Shown here in pieces: positions 8,501-15,812 of a stretch of DNA of 49,834 nt. The notes under the pieces were generated by a model, which made no database searches, was not told the origin of the DNA, and was given only the letters and a program-made list of their open reading frames with translations. This DNA comes from Alphaproteobacteria bacterium. Lineage in GTDB: Bacteria; Myxococcota_A; UBA796; GCA-2862545. The translations under genes and the position numbers were made by a program. Within the stretch, counting starts at the first letter, position 1; every line of letters starts with the position of its first letter. Location: positions 1-49,834 of the forward strand of contig JACKEP010000033.1 in the NCBI GenBank assembly GCA_020632915.1. Direction: 5' to 3'.

Positions 8501-9568
8501 GGTGGCGTCGGCGACGGTGCCCGCGGGGGCGGCGCAGGCGGTGTGGGACGCCGCGGGATCGCCCCGGCCGTCGCCGTCGGCGTCGGTGTACCACTGGCGC
8601 ACCCCGACGCTGGCGTCGGTGTCGTCGCAGTCGCCAGCGTTGTCGGCGAGCCCGGGCCCGAGGGCGCACACGGGCCGGCCCGTGCCGGGCGCACCGAGGC
8701 CGTCGCCGTCGACGTCCGCAAAGGCGGTGACGGCGTCGATCACGTCGGGATCGTCGGCGTCCACCGCGCCGTCGCAGTCGTCGTCCGCGCCGTCGCAGCG
8801 CTCCACGGCGCCGGGGTGGACGCTCGCGTCGACGTCGTCGCAGTCGGTGGCGTCGTCGGTGTGGTCGGGGGGCGGCGCGCACGCCATCACGGGCGACGCC
8901 GGATCGCCGTGGCCGTCGACGTCGCGGTCGGGGAACCACGCGCGCGGCAGCGAGGCGTCGGTGTCATCGCAGTCGGTGGCGTCGGCGACCGCACCGGGTG
9001 GCGCGTCGCAGGCCACGATCTCGGCGGCGACGTCCCCCAGGCCGTCACCGTCGGCGTCGGCGTACCAGGTGTGCAGCCCGTCGGTGGCGTCGGCGTCGTC
9101 GCAGTCGCCGGGCACCCGGGCCGCGCCGTCGCACGCGAGCGACGCCACGTCGACGGGGGTCGGGCCGCCGAGACCGTCGCCGTCCGCGTCGGCCCAGCAG
9201 CGCTCGAGGCCGTCGCAGTCCTGGTCGACCCCGTCGGCGGGGATCTCGTCGGCGCCGGGGTGCACGTCGGCGTCGGCGTCGTCGCAGTCGGGCCCGGTGG
9301 GCACGCCGTCGCCGTCGGCGTCGATCGGCGGTGGATCGGTGTCGACGGCGTCCGAGTCCGGAGCGTCGGTGTCGGGCGGATCGCTGTCGGACTTGTCGGT
9401 GTCCGGCCCGTCGGTGTCGGGGACGTCGGTGGGCGACAGGGCGTCGGTGTCGACGGTGTCGGGGCGATCGACGGTGTCGGGCGCGTCGTCGGATGCGGGG
9501 GGATCGGCGTCCGGGCGCCGGACGCCGCACGCGGCGAGCAGGATCAGGGCGAGCGCGGTGGACCGCAT
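5573..9568 (-). CDS. Large MopE-like lipoprotein with DCDD repeats and C-terminal FG-GAP propeller repeats
   Basis: A 1331-residue lipoprotein (lipobox LAAC; GGAGG before the ATG at 9568). After the lipid Cys comes a linker of Asp/Thr/Pro steps (about residues 26-80). About 15 DC[DN]D motifs and seven PGAxExCDGxDxDCDG motifs follow, known from the myxobacterial metal-binding protein MopE and relatives. They are arranged in about four super-repeats of 156-158 residues, each with three DxDGDGxG/DCDD units. The last 350 residues carry at least four FG-GAP-type blades (GDLDGDGVGDLVVGA, GDLDGDGYDDLLVGAPGE), typical of integrin-alpha-like propellers. It is probably displayed on the cell surface and binds Ca2+ or other metal. 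Its ligand is unknown. Confidence 0.88.
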   Translation of the reverse strand: MRSTALALILLAACGVRRPDADPPASDDAPDTVDRPDTVDTDALSPTDVPDTDGPDTDKSDSDPPDTDAPDSDAVDTDPPPIDADGDGVPTGPDCDDADADVHPGADEIPADGVDQDCDGLERCWADADGDGLGGPTPVDVASLACDGAARVPGDCDDADATDGLHTWYADADGDGLGDVAAEIVACDAPPGAVADATDCDDTDASLPRAWFPDRDVDGHGDPASPVMACAPPPDHTDDATDCDDVDASVHPGAVERCDGADDDCDGAVDADDPDVIDAVTAFADVDGDGLGAPGTGRPVCALGPGLADNAGDCDDTDASVGVRQWYTDADGDGRGDPAASHTACAAPAGTVADATDCDDADPALPALWHDDLDGDGHGAPPGAWDCVPAGRVASGDDCDDQRAHVHPGAPERCDGRDDDCDGLLDADDPDVVDPLTVYDDHDHDGLGVDGTERAACVVGPDEAEQGGDCNDADPSIGTFTFHADADGDGYGDPAVSVSGCTWPAGYVLDARDCAPDDPSLPREWYVDADGDGHGAVGARTLDCPALGRAPVGDDCNDASAAAWPGAPEVCDGLDNDCDVLVDADDPDLDGAYTLYRDDDHDGYGVDGTDQQACQLYAGYATRPGDCDDHDAAVAVLTWYADADADGFGDPAAPATACTAPPGTVADARDCDDTDPTLPVPWFADADGDGHGAPGSGLLACTVPAGRVPTDDDCDDGHAHVHPGADEVCGGGDEDCDGLVDTLDPDLTDASTVWRDADGDGHGDAATAQEACGVPPGWATTSDDCDDAVGTIHPGAVDVPYDGLDQDCSGADVTDVDGDGYPGGAHGTDCDDTRAVVHPGAVEVCGDGIDQDCDPTPRTCGLGGDLDTRRAWADVSATSPDALLGTTVLGGLDVTGDRVPDLVLTAPTENLPAGATEGGVVYAIDGAGLTAGSVTTAVATTRVYGTGAARLGLGLAGRPGSGGGGWLVLGAPGDPTPSWGSPSPADRGVGAVHRLDLPLPRGDWAATQLSDEVYQRTPTGTMGARVGLGDVDGGGTPWVVAVGLGGDTRLQWYLPRAFDRAPWAADRIYDGSRLATGFLDATSRAWEDVTSGGDLLGHSADDIVGAWKDPNGARGVTVLGSVPTVGSISLFSPPGALRVASWSIPGATDRATHVAIVPDVTGDGFDDLVVGAPCVATCSDGGKVWVVPGNGEPGAYGLALVGLTLPGTQLTHPTPGAGLGVAVAWAGDLDGDGVGDLVVGASGVDGGTGAAYVLYGPIAPGRFTTDDVGAALPGARLSGRTRGGLFGTAVSTAGDLDGDGYDDLLVGAPGESGSTGAGFAGRVWVWLGGGD
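7338..8762 (-). repeat. Three consecutive periods of a ~470-bp coding super-repeat
   Basis: The DNA encoding DDPD-type junctions (core TCGTCGGCGTC, varied in the last copy) recurs at 8751, 8283, 7812 and about 7338, giving spacings of 468, 471 and 474 bases. Each period encodes the same order of units: an opening D/DGxG segment, DCDD, a YADADGDG unit, DCDD, a DGDGHGAPG unit, DCDD, and PGAxExCDG. Whole codons separate the periods. Confidence 0.7.
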
Positions 9569-9722
9569 GGTGACCTCCAAGGTGGGAACGCTCCTGGAGT
9601 CCCTGCCCGGATCGTCGGCGTCGAACGAGGAAATCGGCGGTGCCTACTCCGAGGGTCGGCGTTGGACGGTGCCCGGCGCCGCGCGCGCGGCAATCGGTTT
9701 CGCGCCTCGGGTCGCGGGCGGC

Positions 9723-9728
9723 TACGAT
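9723..9728 (+). promoter_or_regulatory. Candidate -10 element (TACGAT)
   Basis: TACGAT ends 27 bases before the monooxygenase start at 9756. It lies in the divergent gap 9569-9755, which otherwise shows no clear operator or terminator. Confidence 0.3.
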
Positions 9729-9755
9729 GGCGACCTCGTCCCGCTGGAGTCGCCG

Positions 9756-11045
9756 ATGCGCTGGTTGCCCGCCGTGCTCACCCTGCTCACCGCGTGCGGC
9801 GGAGCCGGGGAGCCCCCCACCTACCACGCCGACGTGCGGCCCATCCTCGAGCGCTCGTGCACGAGCTGCCACGTGGAGGGCGGCATCGGTCCGTTCGCGA
9901 TGGACCTGTCGGAGGCCGCGTGGGCCGACGGTCCGCCGAGCTGGGTGCCGGCGGCGGTCGCCGCGATCGAGGCGGGCACGATGCCGCCGTGGACGCCCGA
10001 CCCCTCGTGCCGCAGCTACGTCGACGCCCGCAACCTGCCCGAGGCCGACAAGGACACCGTGGCCGCCTGGGCCGCCGCCGACTTCCCGGTGGGCGACCCC
10101 GGCGCCTACCGCGCGCCCGACACCGCCGCGAAGGTGGAGCTCGACGCCCCCGACCTCGATCTCAAGCCGGCCGAGTCGTACACGGCCGACGCCACCCGTC
10201 CCGACGACTACCGCTGCTTCGTGGTCGACCACGCCTTCGACGCCGACGCGTGGGTGCGCGCGTTCACGGTGGTGCCCGACCAGGTCGAGCTCGTCCACCA
10301 CGTGATCCTCTACCGGCTCGCGCCCGGCTACGCCGAGCAGGCCCGCCAGTGGGACGCCGACGACGACGGTCCTGGCTACAGCTGCTTCGGCAGCCCGGGC
10401 ACGTGGGACGCCGACACGCTCGCCGGCTGGGCGCCGGGGCAGAACCCCGAGGTCTACCCCGAGGGCATCGCGCGCCGCATCGAGAAGGGCAGCACGCTGG
10501 TGCTGCAGATCCACTACAACACCCTGGGCCGCACCGAGGCGCCCAAGCCCGACCGCACCGGCGTGCAGCTGTGGCTCCTGCCGGCCGGGGAGACGCCCAC
10601 GCAGCAGCTGGTGTCCTACCCGCTGGCCGACACGCGGCTGAACATCCCGGCGGGGGACGGCAAGGCCGTCGAGACCGAGGACTTCTCGTTCGGCGGCCTG
10701 CCGATCGACATCCCCGCGATCGGCGTCTTCCCCCACATGCACCAGCTGGGCACGCGGATCCGCATGGACGTCGTCCGCGACAAGGGCCCCAAGGAGTGCG
10801 TGATCGACATCCCCGCGTGGGACTTCAACTGGCAGCAGTCCTACTTCTTCGAGGACTTCACGCCGATCACGTTCGGGCCCGACGACCTGTTGCGGCTCAA
10901 GTGCACCTACGACAACTCCGCAGGCAACCAGCCGGTCGTCAACGGCGAGCAGCTCGAGCCCCGCGACGTGCACTGGGGGGACGGCACCCTCGACGAGATG
11001 TGCCTGATGTACGCCTACATCCTGGTCCCCCCAGGGTTCTTCTGA
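9756..11045 (+). CDS. Lipoprotein fusion of cytochrome c and PHM-like copper type II monooxygenase
   Basis: A 429-residue lipoprotein (lipobox LTAC, Cys14). Residues 35-39, CTSCH, form one c-type heme site. The rest matches the copper type II, ascorbate-dependent monooxygenase fold (peptidylglycine alpha-hydroxylating monooxygenase type). All six expected copper ligands can be placed: H181-H182 (VHHVILYR) and H253 (LQIHYN) for one copper, H327 and H329 (FPHMHQLG) and M415 (DEMCLMY) for the other. The fused heme could pass electrons to copper in place of ascorbate. The substrate is unknown. The ATG at 9756 follows GGAG at eight bases. It is followed 20 bases on by the MYXO-CTERM-type gene at 11066. 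Confidence 0.85.
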   Translation: MRWLPAVLTLLTACGGAGEPPTYHADVRPILERSCTSCHVEGGIGPFAMDLSEAAWADGPPSWVPAAVAAIEAGTMPPWTPDPSCRSYVDARNLPEADKDTVAAWAAADFPVGDPGAYRAPDTAAKVELDAPDLDLKPAESYTADATRPDDYRCFVVDHAFDADAWVRAFTVVPDQVELVHHVILYRLAPGYAEQARQWDADDDGPGYSCFGSPGTWDADTLAGWAPGQNPEVYPEGIARRIEKGSTLVLQIHYNTLGRTEAPKPDRTGVQLWLLPAGETPTQQLVSYPLADTRLNIPAGDGKAVETEDFSFGGLPIDIPAIGVFPHMHQLGTRIRMDVVRDKGPKECVIDIPAWDFNWQQSYFFEDFTPITFGPDDLLRLKCTYDNSAGNQPVVNGEQLEPRDVHWGDGTLDEMCLMYAYILVPPGFF

Positions 11046-11065
11046 CGGCTCGTGCCGAGGTCGAC

Positions 11066-12259
11066 GTGCTCGCGCTCCTTACCGCCGCCGCCACCACCGC
11101 CTTTGCCCATGGCCCGGCGCCCGCTGCCCTCGACGTGCTGACACCGTCCGCGTCCGGCTGTGCGACGGTCGACGGGGACGTGCCCGGCGTGGTGCGGTCC
11201 AACGACGGCGTGTGGACCCACGCCGGGGACGGCACCTACACCTACGGCTGCCCCTCCCGCTGGGGCGACAGCGAGCAGGCCCTGCTCGCCGTGTCCGGCG
11301 ACGGCGCGCAGTGGCTGCTGGCCGGCGCCGACAGCGCCTACTGGTCCGACGACGGCGGCTGCCACGCCGACGACCTCGACCTGCCGAGCGGCGACGTGCC
11401 GGTGACCGTCGGCTGGTCGGGCGCCACGGGCTGGCTGGTCACGCGCCAGTTCGACGCGCAGACGGCCACGGTGTGGACGGTGGACGGGGCGCTGCACGAG
11501 GCGGCCACCTGGGACGACGCGTTCCCGGACGGCCTCGTGATCGACGATGGCCGCGTGTGGCTCGCCGGCGCGCGTCCCACGCCGTTCGCGGCGCGCCTCG
11601 ACGGTGCCGACCGCGTCGACGCCCTGCCGCTGCCGGCGCTGGACGGCATCGACCGCCTCACCCCGCGTGCGGCCGCCGGCGACGTGGTGTTCCTCGTGGC
11701 GGGTGCGGGGGGTGAGCGCACGCTCGTCCGCTCCGAGCGCGGCGGGGAGGCCGTCACCGTCTCCGACCCCGCCTTCGTGATCCTAGGGCCGGTGCCGTTC
11801 GGCGACGGGTGGATGGCCGTCATCGACGACGTCGTCCACACCGCACCCGCCGACGGCAGCGTGTTCACTGCCCAGGGCGACGCCGTGGACTGGACGTGCC
11901 TGGACGCCGGGCCCGACGGGCAGGCCTGGGCGTGCGTGCGCGACACGGTGCTGCGCGTGTCGCCCGACGGCGGCGGCTACACCACCACCTCGGTGTTCAC
12001 GCTCTCGCAGCTCGCGCCGCCCGAGCCCACCTGCCAGGACGACGCCGCCGCCTGCACGCTGGACTGGGCCCACTTCGGCAGCGAGAACGCCCTCGACCTC
12101 ACCGACCCGGCCACGTGCCCGGGCGACGCGCGCACCGAACCTGGCGAAGATCCGGACGGGACGCCGTGCGGCTGCACCCACGGCGGCTCGGGCGGGGCAC
12201 TCGGCGTGCTGCTGGTGGGCCTGGCGGGGATCCGGCGGCGGTCAGCGCGGTCCCGGTAG
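11066..12259 (+). CDS. Surface protein with MYXO-CTERM-like tail, copy 2 of a paralogous pair
   Basis: A 397-residue protein and paralog of the product of 4316-5557; it shares GDGTYTYGCPSRWGD, the DDGGC segment and a FTLSQLAPPEPTC stretch. The GTG at 11066 was chosen because GAGG lies five bases upstream and it opens a good signal peptide (LALLTAAATTAFA). The C-terminus is CGCTHGG, then a hydrophobic helix, then RRRSARSR, a MYXO-CTERM-like sorting tail. The last 18 bases overlap, tail to tail, the MopE-like gene on the other strand. It may be cotranscribed with the copper monooxygenase upstream (20-base gap). Function unknown. Confidence 0.78.
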   Translation: MLALLTAAATTAFAHGPAPAALDVLTPSASGCATVDGDVPGVVRSNDGVWTHAGDGTYTYGCPSRWGDSEQALLAVSGDGAQWLLAGADSAYWSDDGGCHADDLDLPSGDVPVTVGWSGATGWLVTRQFDAQTATVWTVDGALHEAATWDDAFPDGLVIDDGRVWLAGARPTPFAARLDGADRVDALPLPALDGIDRLTPRAAAGDVVFLVAGAGGERTLVRSERGGEAVTVSDPAFVILGPVPFGDGWMAVIDDVVHTAPADGSVFTAQGDAVDWTCLDAGPDGQAWACVRDTVLRVSPDGGGYTTTSVFTLSQLAPPEPTCQDDAAACTLDWAHFGSENALDLTDPATCPGDARTEPGEDPDGTPCGCTHGGSGGALGVLLVGLAGIRRRSARSR

Positions 12260-15061
12260 GGTCAGCCCCGACACGCCCCAGCACACGGCGGTGCCGGCGG
12301 CGAGACCGCACGCGTCCTCGGTGCCGACGTCGACCTGATCGAGGTCGTCGCGGACAGGCGCCGTCAGCGCCCCGTCCCAGCACACCGGCGTGCCCCACGC
12401 GGTGACCGCGCAGGCGCTGATCGGGCCGACGTCGACGTCGGCGAAGCGCAGCAGCGGGTCGCCCGGGGCGAGCACCGGCACGTCGCCGCACCCGCCGCAG
12501 CTGAGCCGGCCGTCGACCAGGCTGCACGCCGTGCCGGCGCCGAGGCCCAGCCGGTCGGCGCGCGCGGGACCTGCCGCGCACGTGTCGTCGCCCCAGCACG
12601 TCGCGGTGCCGGCCGCGTCCAGGGCGCAGGCGACGTCGGCGCCCACCACCAGGTCGACCTGTCCGGACACCGCCGGCGTGCCCGAGACGAGCCCTGCGGT
12701 GTCGTCGCCCCAGCACACCGGCGCACCGTCGGCGTCGAGGCCGCAGGCGGCAGTGGGACCGAGCGCCAGCCACGACAGCGCGATGGGCGGCGCCGCGGCC
12801 CGGGCGTCGGCCGCACCCCAGCACGTCACGTCGCCGACGTCGTCGCGGGCGCACGCGAGGCCGCCGTCGACGACCACCTGCGCGAACGCGCCGTCGGGCG
12901 GGACCAGGCCGTCGCAGGCCACGGTGCCGTCGCGGCGCAGCGCGCACGCCACGCCGTCCCCGGTGGCGACGTCGGTGTACGGACAGTCCGTCACCCACGC
13001 CGACAGGTCGTCGGCGCAGTCGGACGCGGTGGGGACCGTCCCCACGGGCCGGACGCACGCGGTGACGGGTCGCTGCGGGTCGCCGGCGCCGTCGCCGTCG
13101 GCGTCCTGCCACCACACGGGCGCCCCCTGCAGCGTGGGGTCGTCGTCGTCGAGCAGGCCGTTGCAGTTGTCGTCGTCGGGCCCGCAGCGCTCGGGCTGGC
13201 CCGGGTGCACGGCGGGGTCGTCGTCGTCGCAGTCGCCGCCGGCACCCGACACGCCCGCGAGGTCGCACGCCGACCCGGCCACGCGCACGAGCGCCAGACC
13301 GCCCCAGCCGTCGGCGTCGCTGTCGCCGAGGCAGAGCTCGGTGCCGTCGCAGTCCTGGTCGACGTCGTCGCCGATGCGCTCGAGGCCGAGCGGATGGATC
13401 GATGGATCGGTGTCGTCGCAGTCGTCGCTGCGTCGGGACGTCCCGGTGCCGCTGCAGGTCACGTCGGTGGACGGGGTGGTCGCGGCGGCGCCGTACCCGT
13501 CGCCGTCGTCGTCGACGAAGCACTGCTCGATGCCGTCGCAGTCGTTGTCGCGGCCGTCGCCGGGCAGCTCGGGCGCCTCGGGGTGGGTGGTGCGGTCGCC
13601 GTCGTCGCAGTCGCCGGGGCGGTCGGTGTAGAAGATGGGCTGCGTGCAGGCCCCGACGACGTCGGACGCGTCGCCCCAGCCGTCGCGGTCGAGGTCGGCG
13701 TACCAGGGGAATGCCACCTGGAACGGGTCGTCGTCGACGCAGTCCCCGCCGTTGGACGACAGGCCGGGGCTGTCGCACGAGGCCACGGCCGCCTGCACGG
13801 TGTCGAAGCCGCCGCGCCCGTCGCCGTCGGCGTCGACGAAGCAGCCGAGCCGGCCGTCGCAGTCCTCGTCGAGGGCGTTGCCGACGGCCTCGGTGCGTCC
13901 CGGGTTGACGATGGCGAGGCTGTCGTCGCAGTCGGTGCCGTCCTGGGTGGTGTAGACCCCCTGGGCGGCGCAGGCGATGCGGGCGTCGTCGGGGTCGCCG
14001 AAGCCGTCGACGTCGCGATCGGCGTACCAGATCGGCGGGTCGGCGAGCGTGTCGTCGGCGTCGACGAGGTGGTCGCAGTCGTCGTCGAACAGGTTGCAGA
14101 CCTCGTCGGCGCCGGGGTGGATCGACGCCAGGTCGTCGTTGCAGTCGGTGCCGTCGGCGACCGTGCCGGCGGGCGCGATGCACGCCACGACGGCCTCGAA
14201 CGGCGTGCCGAAGCCGTCGCCGTCACCATCGGCGAACCACGTGGGCGCGTCCACGGCGTCGGGATCGAGGTCGCCGGGCACGCCGTCGCAGTCGTGGTCG
14301 ACGTCGCCGCACAGCTCGGCGGCGCCGGGGCGGCTGGTGCCGTCGTCGTCGTCGCAGTCGTCGTCGCGGGTCGACTCGAAGTTGCCGGTGCACGTCAGGC
14401 CGATCCCCGGCACCGGCGTGCCCGCGCCGACGCCGTCGCTGTCGTGGTCCGGGAAGCACACGTCGACGCCGTCGCAGTCCTGGTCCACCCCGTCGCCCGG
14501 CACCTCGTCCGCGCCCGGGTACGCGTCGGGGTCCAGGTCGTCGCAGTCCTCGCCGGTGTCGGCACCGAACAGGGGCGGCGCCGTGCACGCCTGGACGCGG
14601 GTGGACGGGTCGCCCACGCCGTCGCCGTCGCGGTCCGCGCGCCACCAGGGCGCGTCGGCGACGTCGTCCACGACGCCGTCGCAGTCACGGTCCACGCCGT
14701 CACACACCTCGGTGGCGCCCGGGAACGTGGCGGCGTCGCCGTCGTCGCAGTCGTCGGCGGTCGCGGCCACGCCGGCGCCGGTGCAGGTCAGCGGACCGGC
14801 TGCGGTGGTGTCACGTGCTCCGTGCCCGTCGCCGTCGCCGTCGGCCGGGCAGGCCTCGACGCCGTCGCAGTCCTGGTCGACGCCGTCGCCGATCCGCTCC
14901 GGGGCACCGGGGAAGACGCTGGCGTCGCCGTCGTCGCAGTCGTCGCCGTCGGGGCGTGCGGCGTGGCCGTCGCGATCGGCGTCGACGCCCGGGTCGGGGT
15001 CCACCGTGGGGGTGCACGCCAGGGCCAGCAGGCCGACGAGGACGTGAGCGCCGTGCCGCAT
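12242..15061 (-). CDS. MopE-like lipoprotein with C-terminal RCC1-like repeats
   Basis: A 939-residue lipoprotein (signal ending LALAC; GGAGG before the ATG at 15061). The first 640 residues are DCDD and PGAxExxGDGxDQDCDG repeats as in the protein at 5573-9568, but without a strict super-repeat. The last 290 residues hold about seven short repeats ending in CWG or similar (VTCWG, PVCWG, TATCWG, AVCWG) preceded by ACxL, the pattern of RCC1-like propeller blades in bacterial surface proteins. Thus the two MopE-like proteins share the repeat stalk but carry different propeller heads. The 3' end overlaps the convergent gene by 18 bases. Probably surface-exposed and metal-binding; partner unknown. 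Confidence 0.85.
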   Translation of the reverse strand: MRHGAHVLVGLLALACTPTVDPDPGVDADRDGHAARPDGDDCDDGDASVFPGAPERIGDGVDQDCDGVEACPADGDGDGHGARDTTAAGPLTCTGAGVAATADDCDDGDAATFPGATEVCDGVDRDCDGVVDDVADAPWWRADRDGDGVGDPSTRVQACTAPPLFGADTGEDCDDLDPDAYPGADEVPGDGVDQDCDGVDVCFPDHDSDGVGAGTPVPGIGLTCTGNFESTRDDDCDDDDGTSRPGAAELCGDVDHDCDGVPGDLDPDAVDAPTWFADGDGDGFGTPFEAVVACIAPAGTVADGTDCNDDLASIHPGADEVCNLFDDDCDHLVDADDTLADPPIWYADRDVDGFGDPDDARIACAAQGVYTTQDGTDCDDSLAIVNPGRTEAVGNALDEDCDGRLGCFVDADGDGRGGFDTVQAAVASCDSPGLSSNGGDCVDDDPFQVAFPWYADLDRDGWGDASDVVGACTQPIFYTDRPGDCDDGDRTTHPEAPELPGDGRDNDCDGIEQCFVDDDGDGYGAAATTPSTDVTCSGTGTSRRSDDCDDTDPSIHPLGLERIGDDVDQDCDGTELCLGDSDADGWGGLALVRVAGSACDLAGVSGAGGDCDDDDPAVHPGQPERCGPDDDNCNGLLDDDDPTLQGAPVWWQDADGDGAGDPQRPVTACVRPVGTVPTASDCADDLSAWVTDCPYTDVATGDGVACALRRDGTVACDGLVPPDGAFAQVVVDGGLACARDDVGDVTCWGAADARAAAPPIALSWLALGPTAACGLDADGAPVCWGDDTAGLVSGTPAVSGQVDLVVGADVACALDAAGTATCWGDDTCAAGPARADRLGLGAGTACSLVDGRLSCGGCGDVPVLAPGDPLLRFADVDVGPISACAVTAWGTPVCWDGALTAPVRDDLDQVDVGTEDACGLAAGTAVCWGVSGLTLPGPR

Positions 15062-15078
15062 CGGGCCTCCGGCCGCTC

Positions 15079-15084
15079 ACGGTA
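15079..15084 (-). promoter_or_regulatory. Candidate -10 element (TACCGT on the minus strand)
   Basis: TACCGT, read on the minus strand, ends 17 bases before the start at 15061. No good -35 is visible. Confidence 0.28.
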
Positions 15085-15190
15085 GCACGCACCACCGGCA
15101 CCGGCGTGGCCGGCAGGTGAGGGGCCTCACCGCGCGTGCACGTCGTGGCGGTGGGCCTGTGCGGCCCGACGCCGTGGGATAGACGGCCGC

Positions 15191-15706
15191 ATGCACCGCA
15201 CCGCCTCCTCCCGTGTTCCGCTCGCTCCGTGGGCCCTCGTCGCCGCACTCGCCGCGCTCGGCGCCTGCGGGACGGGTGACCCGGCGCCCCCCGCCGACGC
15301 GCCCGCCGGCAAGGCGTCCTCGCCCGCTGCGGCCCGTCCGCCTGCGCTGCCGCCGATGACCGGCGCCTGGACCACCGAGGCCGACAGCCTCGGCGTCTAC
15401 GGCACGTGGACGTTCGCCGCCGACGGCGCCCTCACGTGGCAGACCGGTCCGACGTTCTGCAAGGACGGCGTCGGGCGTCGCGAGGGCACGTGGACCCAGG
15501 TCGACGGCCGCGTGGTCGCCCACTGGCTGCGCGAGAACCGCGTGATCGGGGACCGCCCCAAGGCCGACGGCTGCGATCGATCGGCAGAGACGAGCTACAA
15601 GGCGGTCATCGGCTGGGACCAGGACCTCGGGATCACCCCGTGCGTGCCCGCCGCCGCCGACTGCGCGGTGTGGCTCAACCGCCCGTGGCACCGCTCGCCG
15701 GGCTGA
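15191..15706 (+). CDS. Hypothetical lipoprotein
   Basis: A 171-residue lipoprotein (signal ending ALGAC), followed by an Ala/Pro spacer and a compact domain of about 110 residues. That domain contains GTWTFAADGALTW and REGTWTQVDGRVV segments, beta-strand-like and similar in style to small lipocalin-like or META-like folds, although I cannot assign either. Four Cys in the C-terminal half (TFCKDG, DGCDRS, ITPCVP, ADCAVW) could form two disulfides. There is no clear Shine-Dalgarno sequence before the ATG at 15191. It stands upstream of the DUF2167 gene with a 106-base gap holding its own candidate promoter, so it is probably monocistronic. Confidence 0.7.
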   Translation: MHRTASSRVPLAPWALVAALAALGACGTGDPAPPADAPAGKASSPAAARPPALPPMTGAWTTEADSLGVYGTWTFAADGALTWQTGPTFCKDGVGRREGTWTQVDGRVVAHWLRENRVIGDRPKADGCDRSAETSYKAVIGWDQDLGITPCVPAAADCAVWLNRPWHRSPG

Positions 15707-15754
15707 CGCCCAGCACGGTGTGCAGGTTTCCGCGCACCCCTCCGTCGATGCTGC

Positions 15755-15760
15755 TAGGGT
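15755..15760 (+). promoter_or_regulatory. Candidate -10 element (TAGGGT)
   Basis: TAGGGT in the gap between the small lipoprotein gene and the DUF2167 gene, 52 bases before the ATG at 15813. Confidence 0.28.
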
Positions 15761-15812
15761 CGCGGGCCCGGCGCCGACCGCACGGCGCCAGGGTGGTCCT
15801 GTGGGAGGGGTG

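Noticed and set aside
5933..12259. A very long open frame on the plus strand, antisense to the large MopE-like gene and running into the gene at 11066
   Set aside because: The antisense part is Val/Gly/Ala-rich shadow of a regular GC-rich repeat and has no start site or domain. Only its last part, from 11066, is a real gene.
5573..15061. Regularly spaced GTCGTCGCAGTC-type repeats that could suggest a CRISPR array or satellite
   Set aside because: They are in-frame codons for DCDD motifs inside two lipoprotein genes, with variable spacing and no CRISPR-type identical repeats or cas genes.
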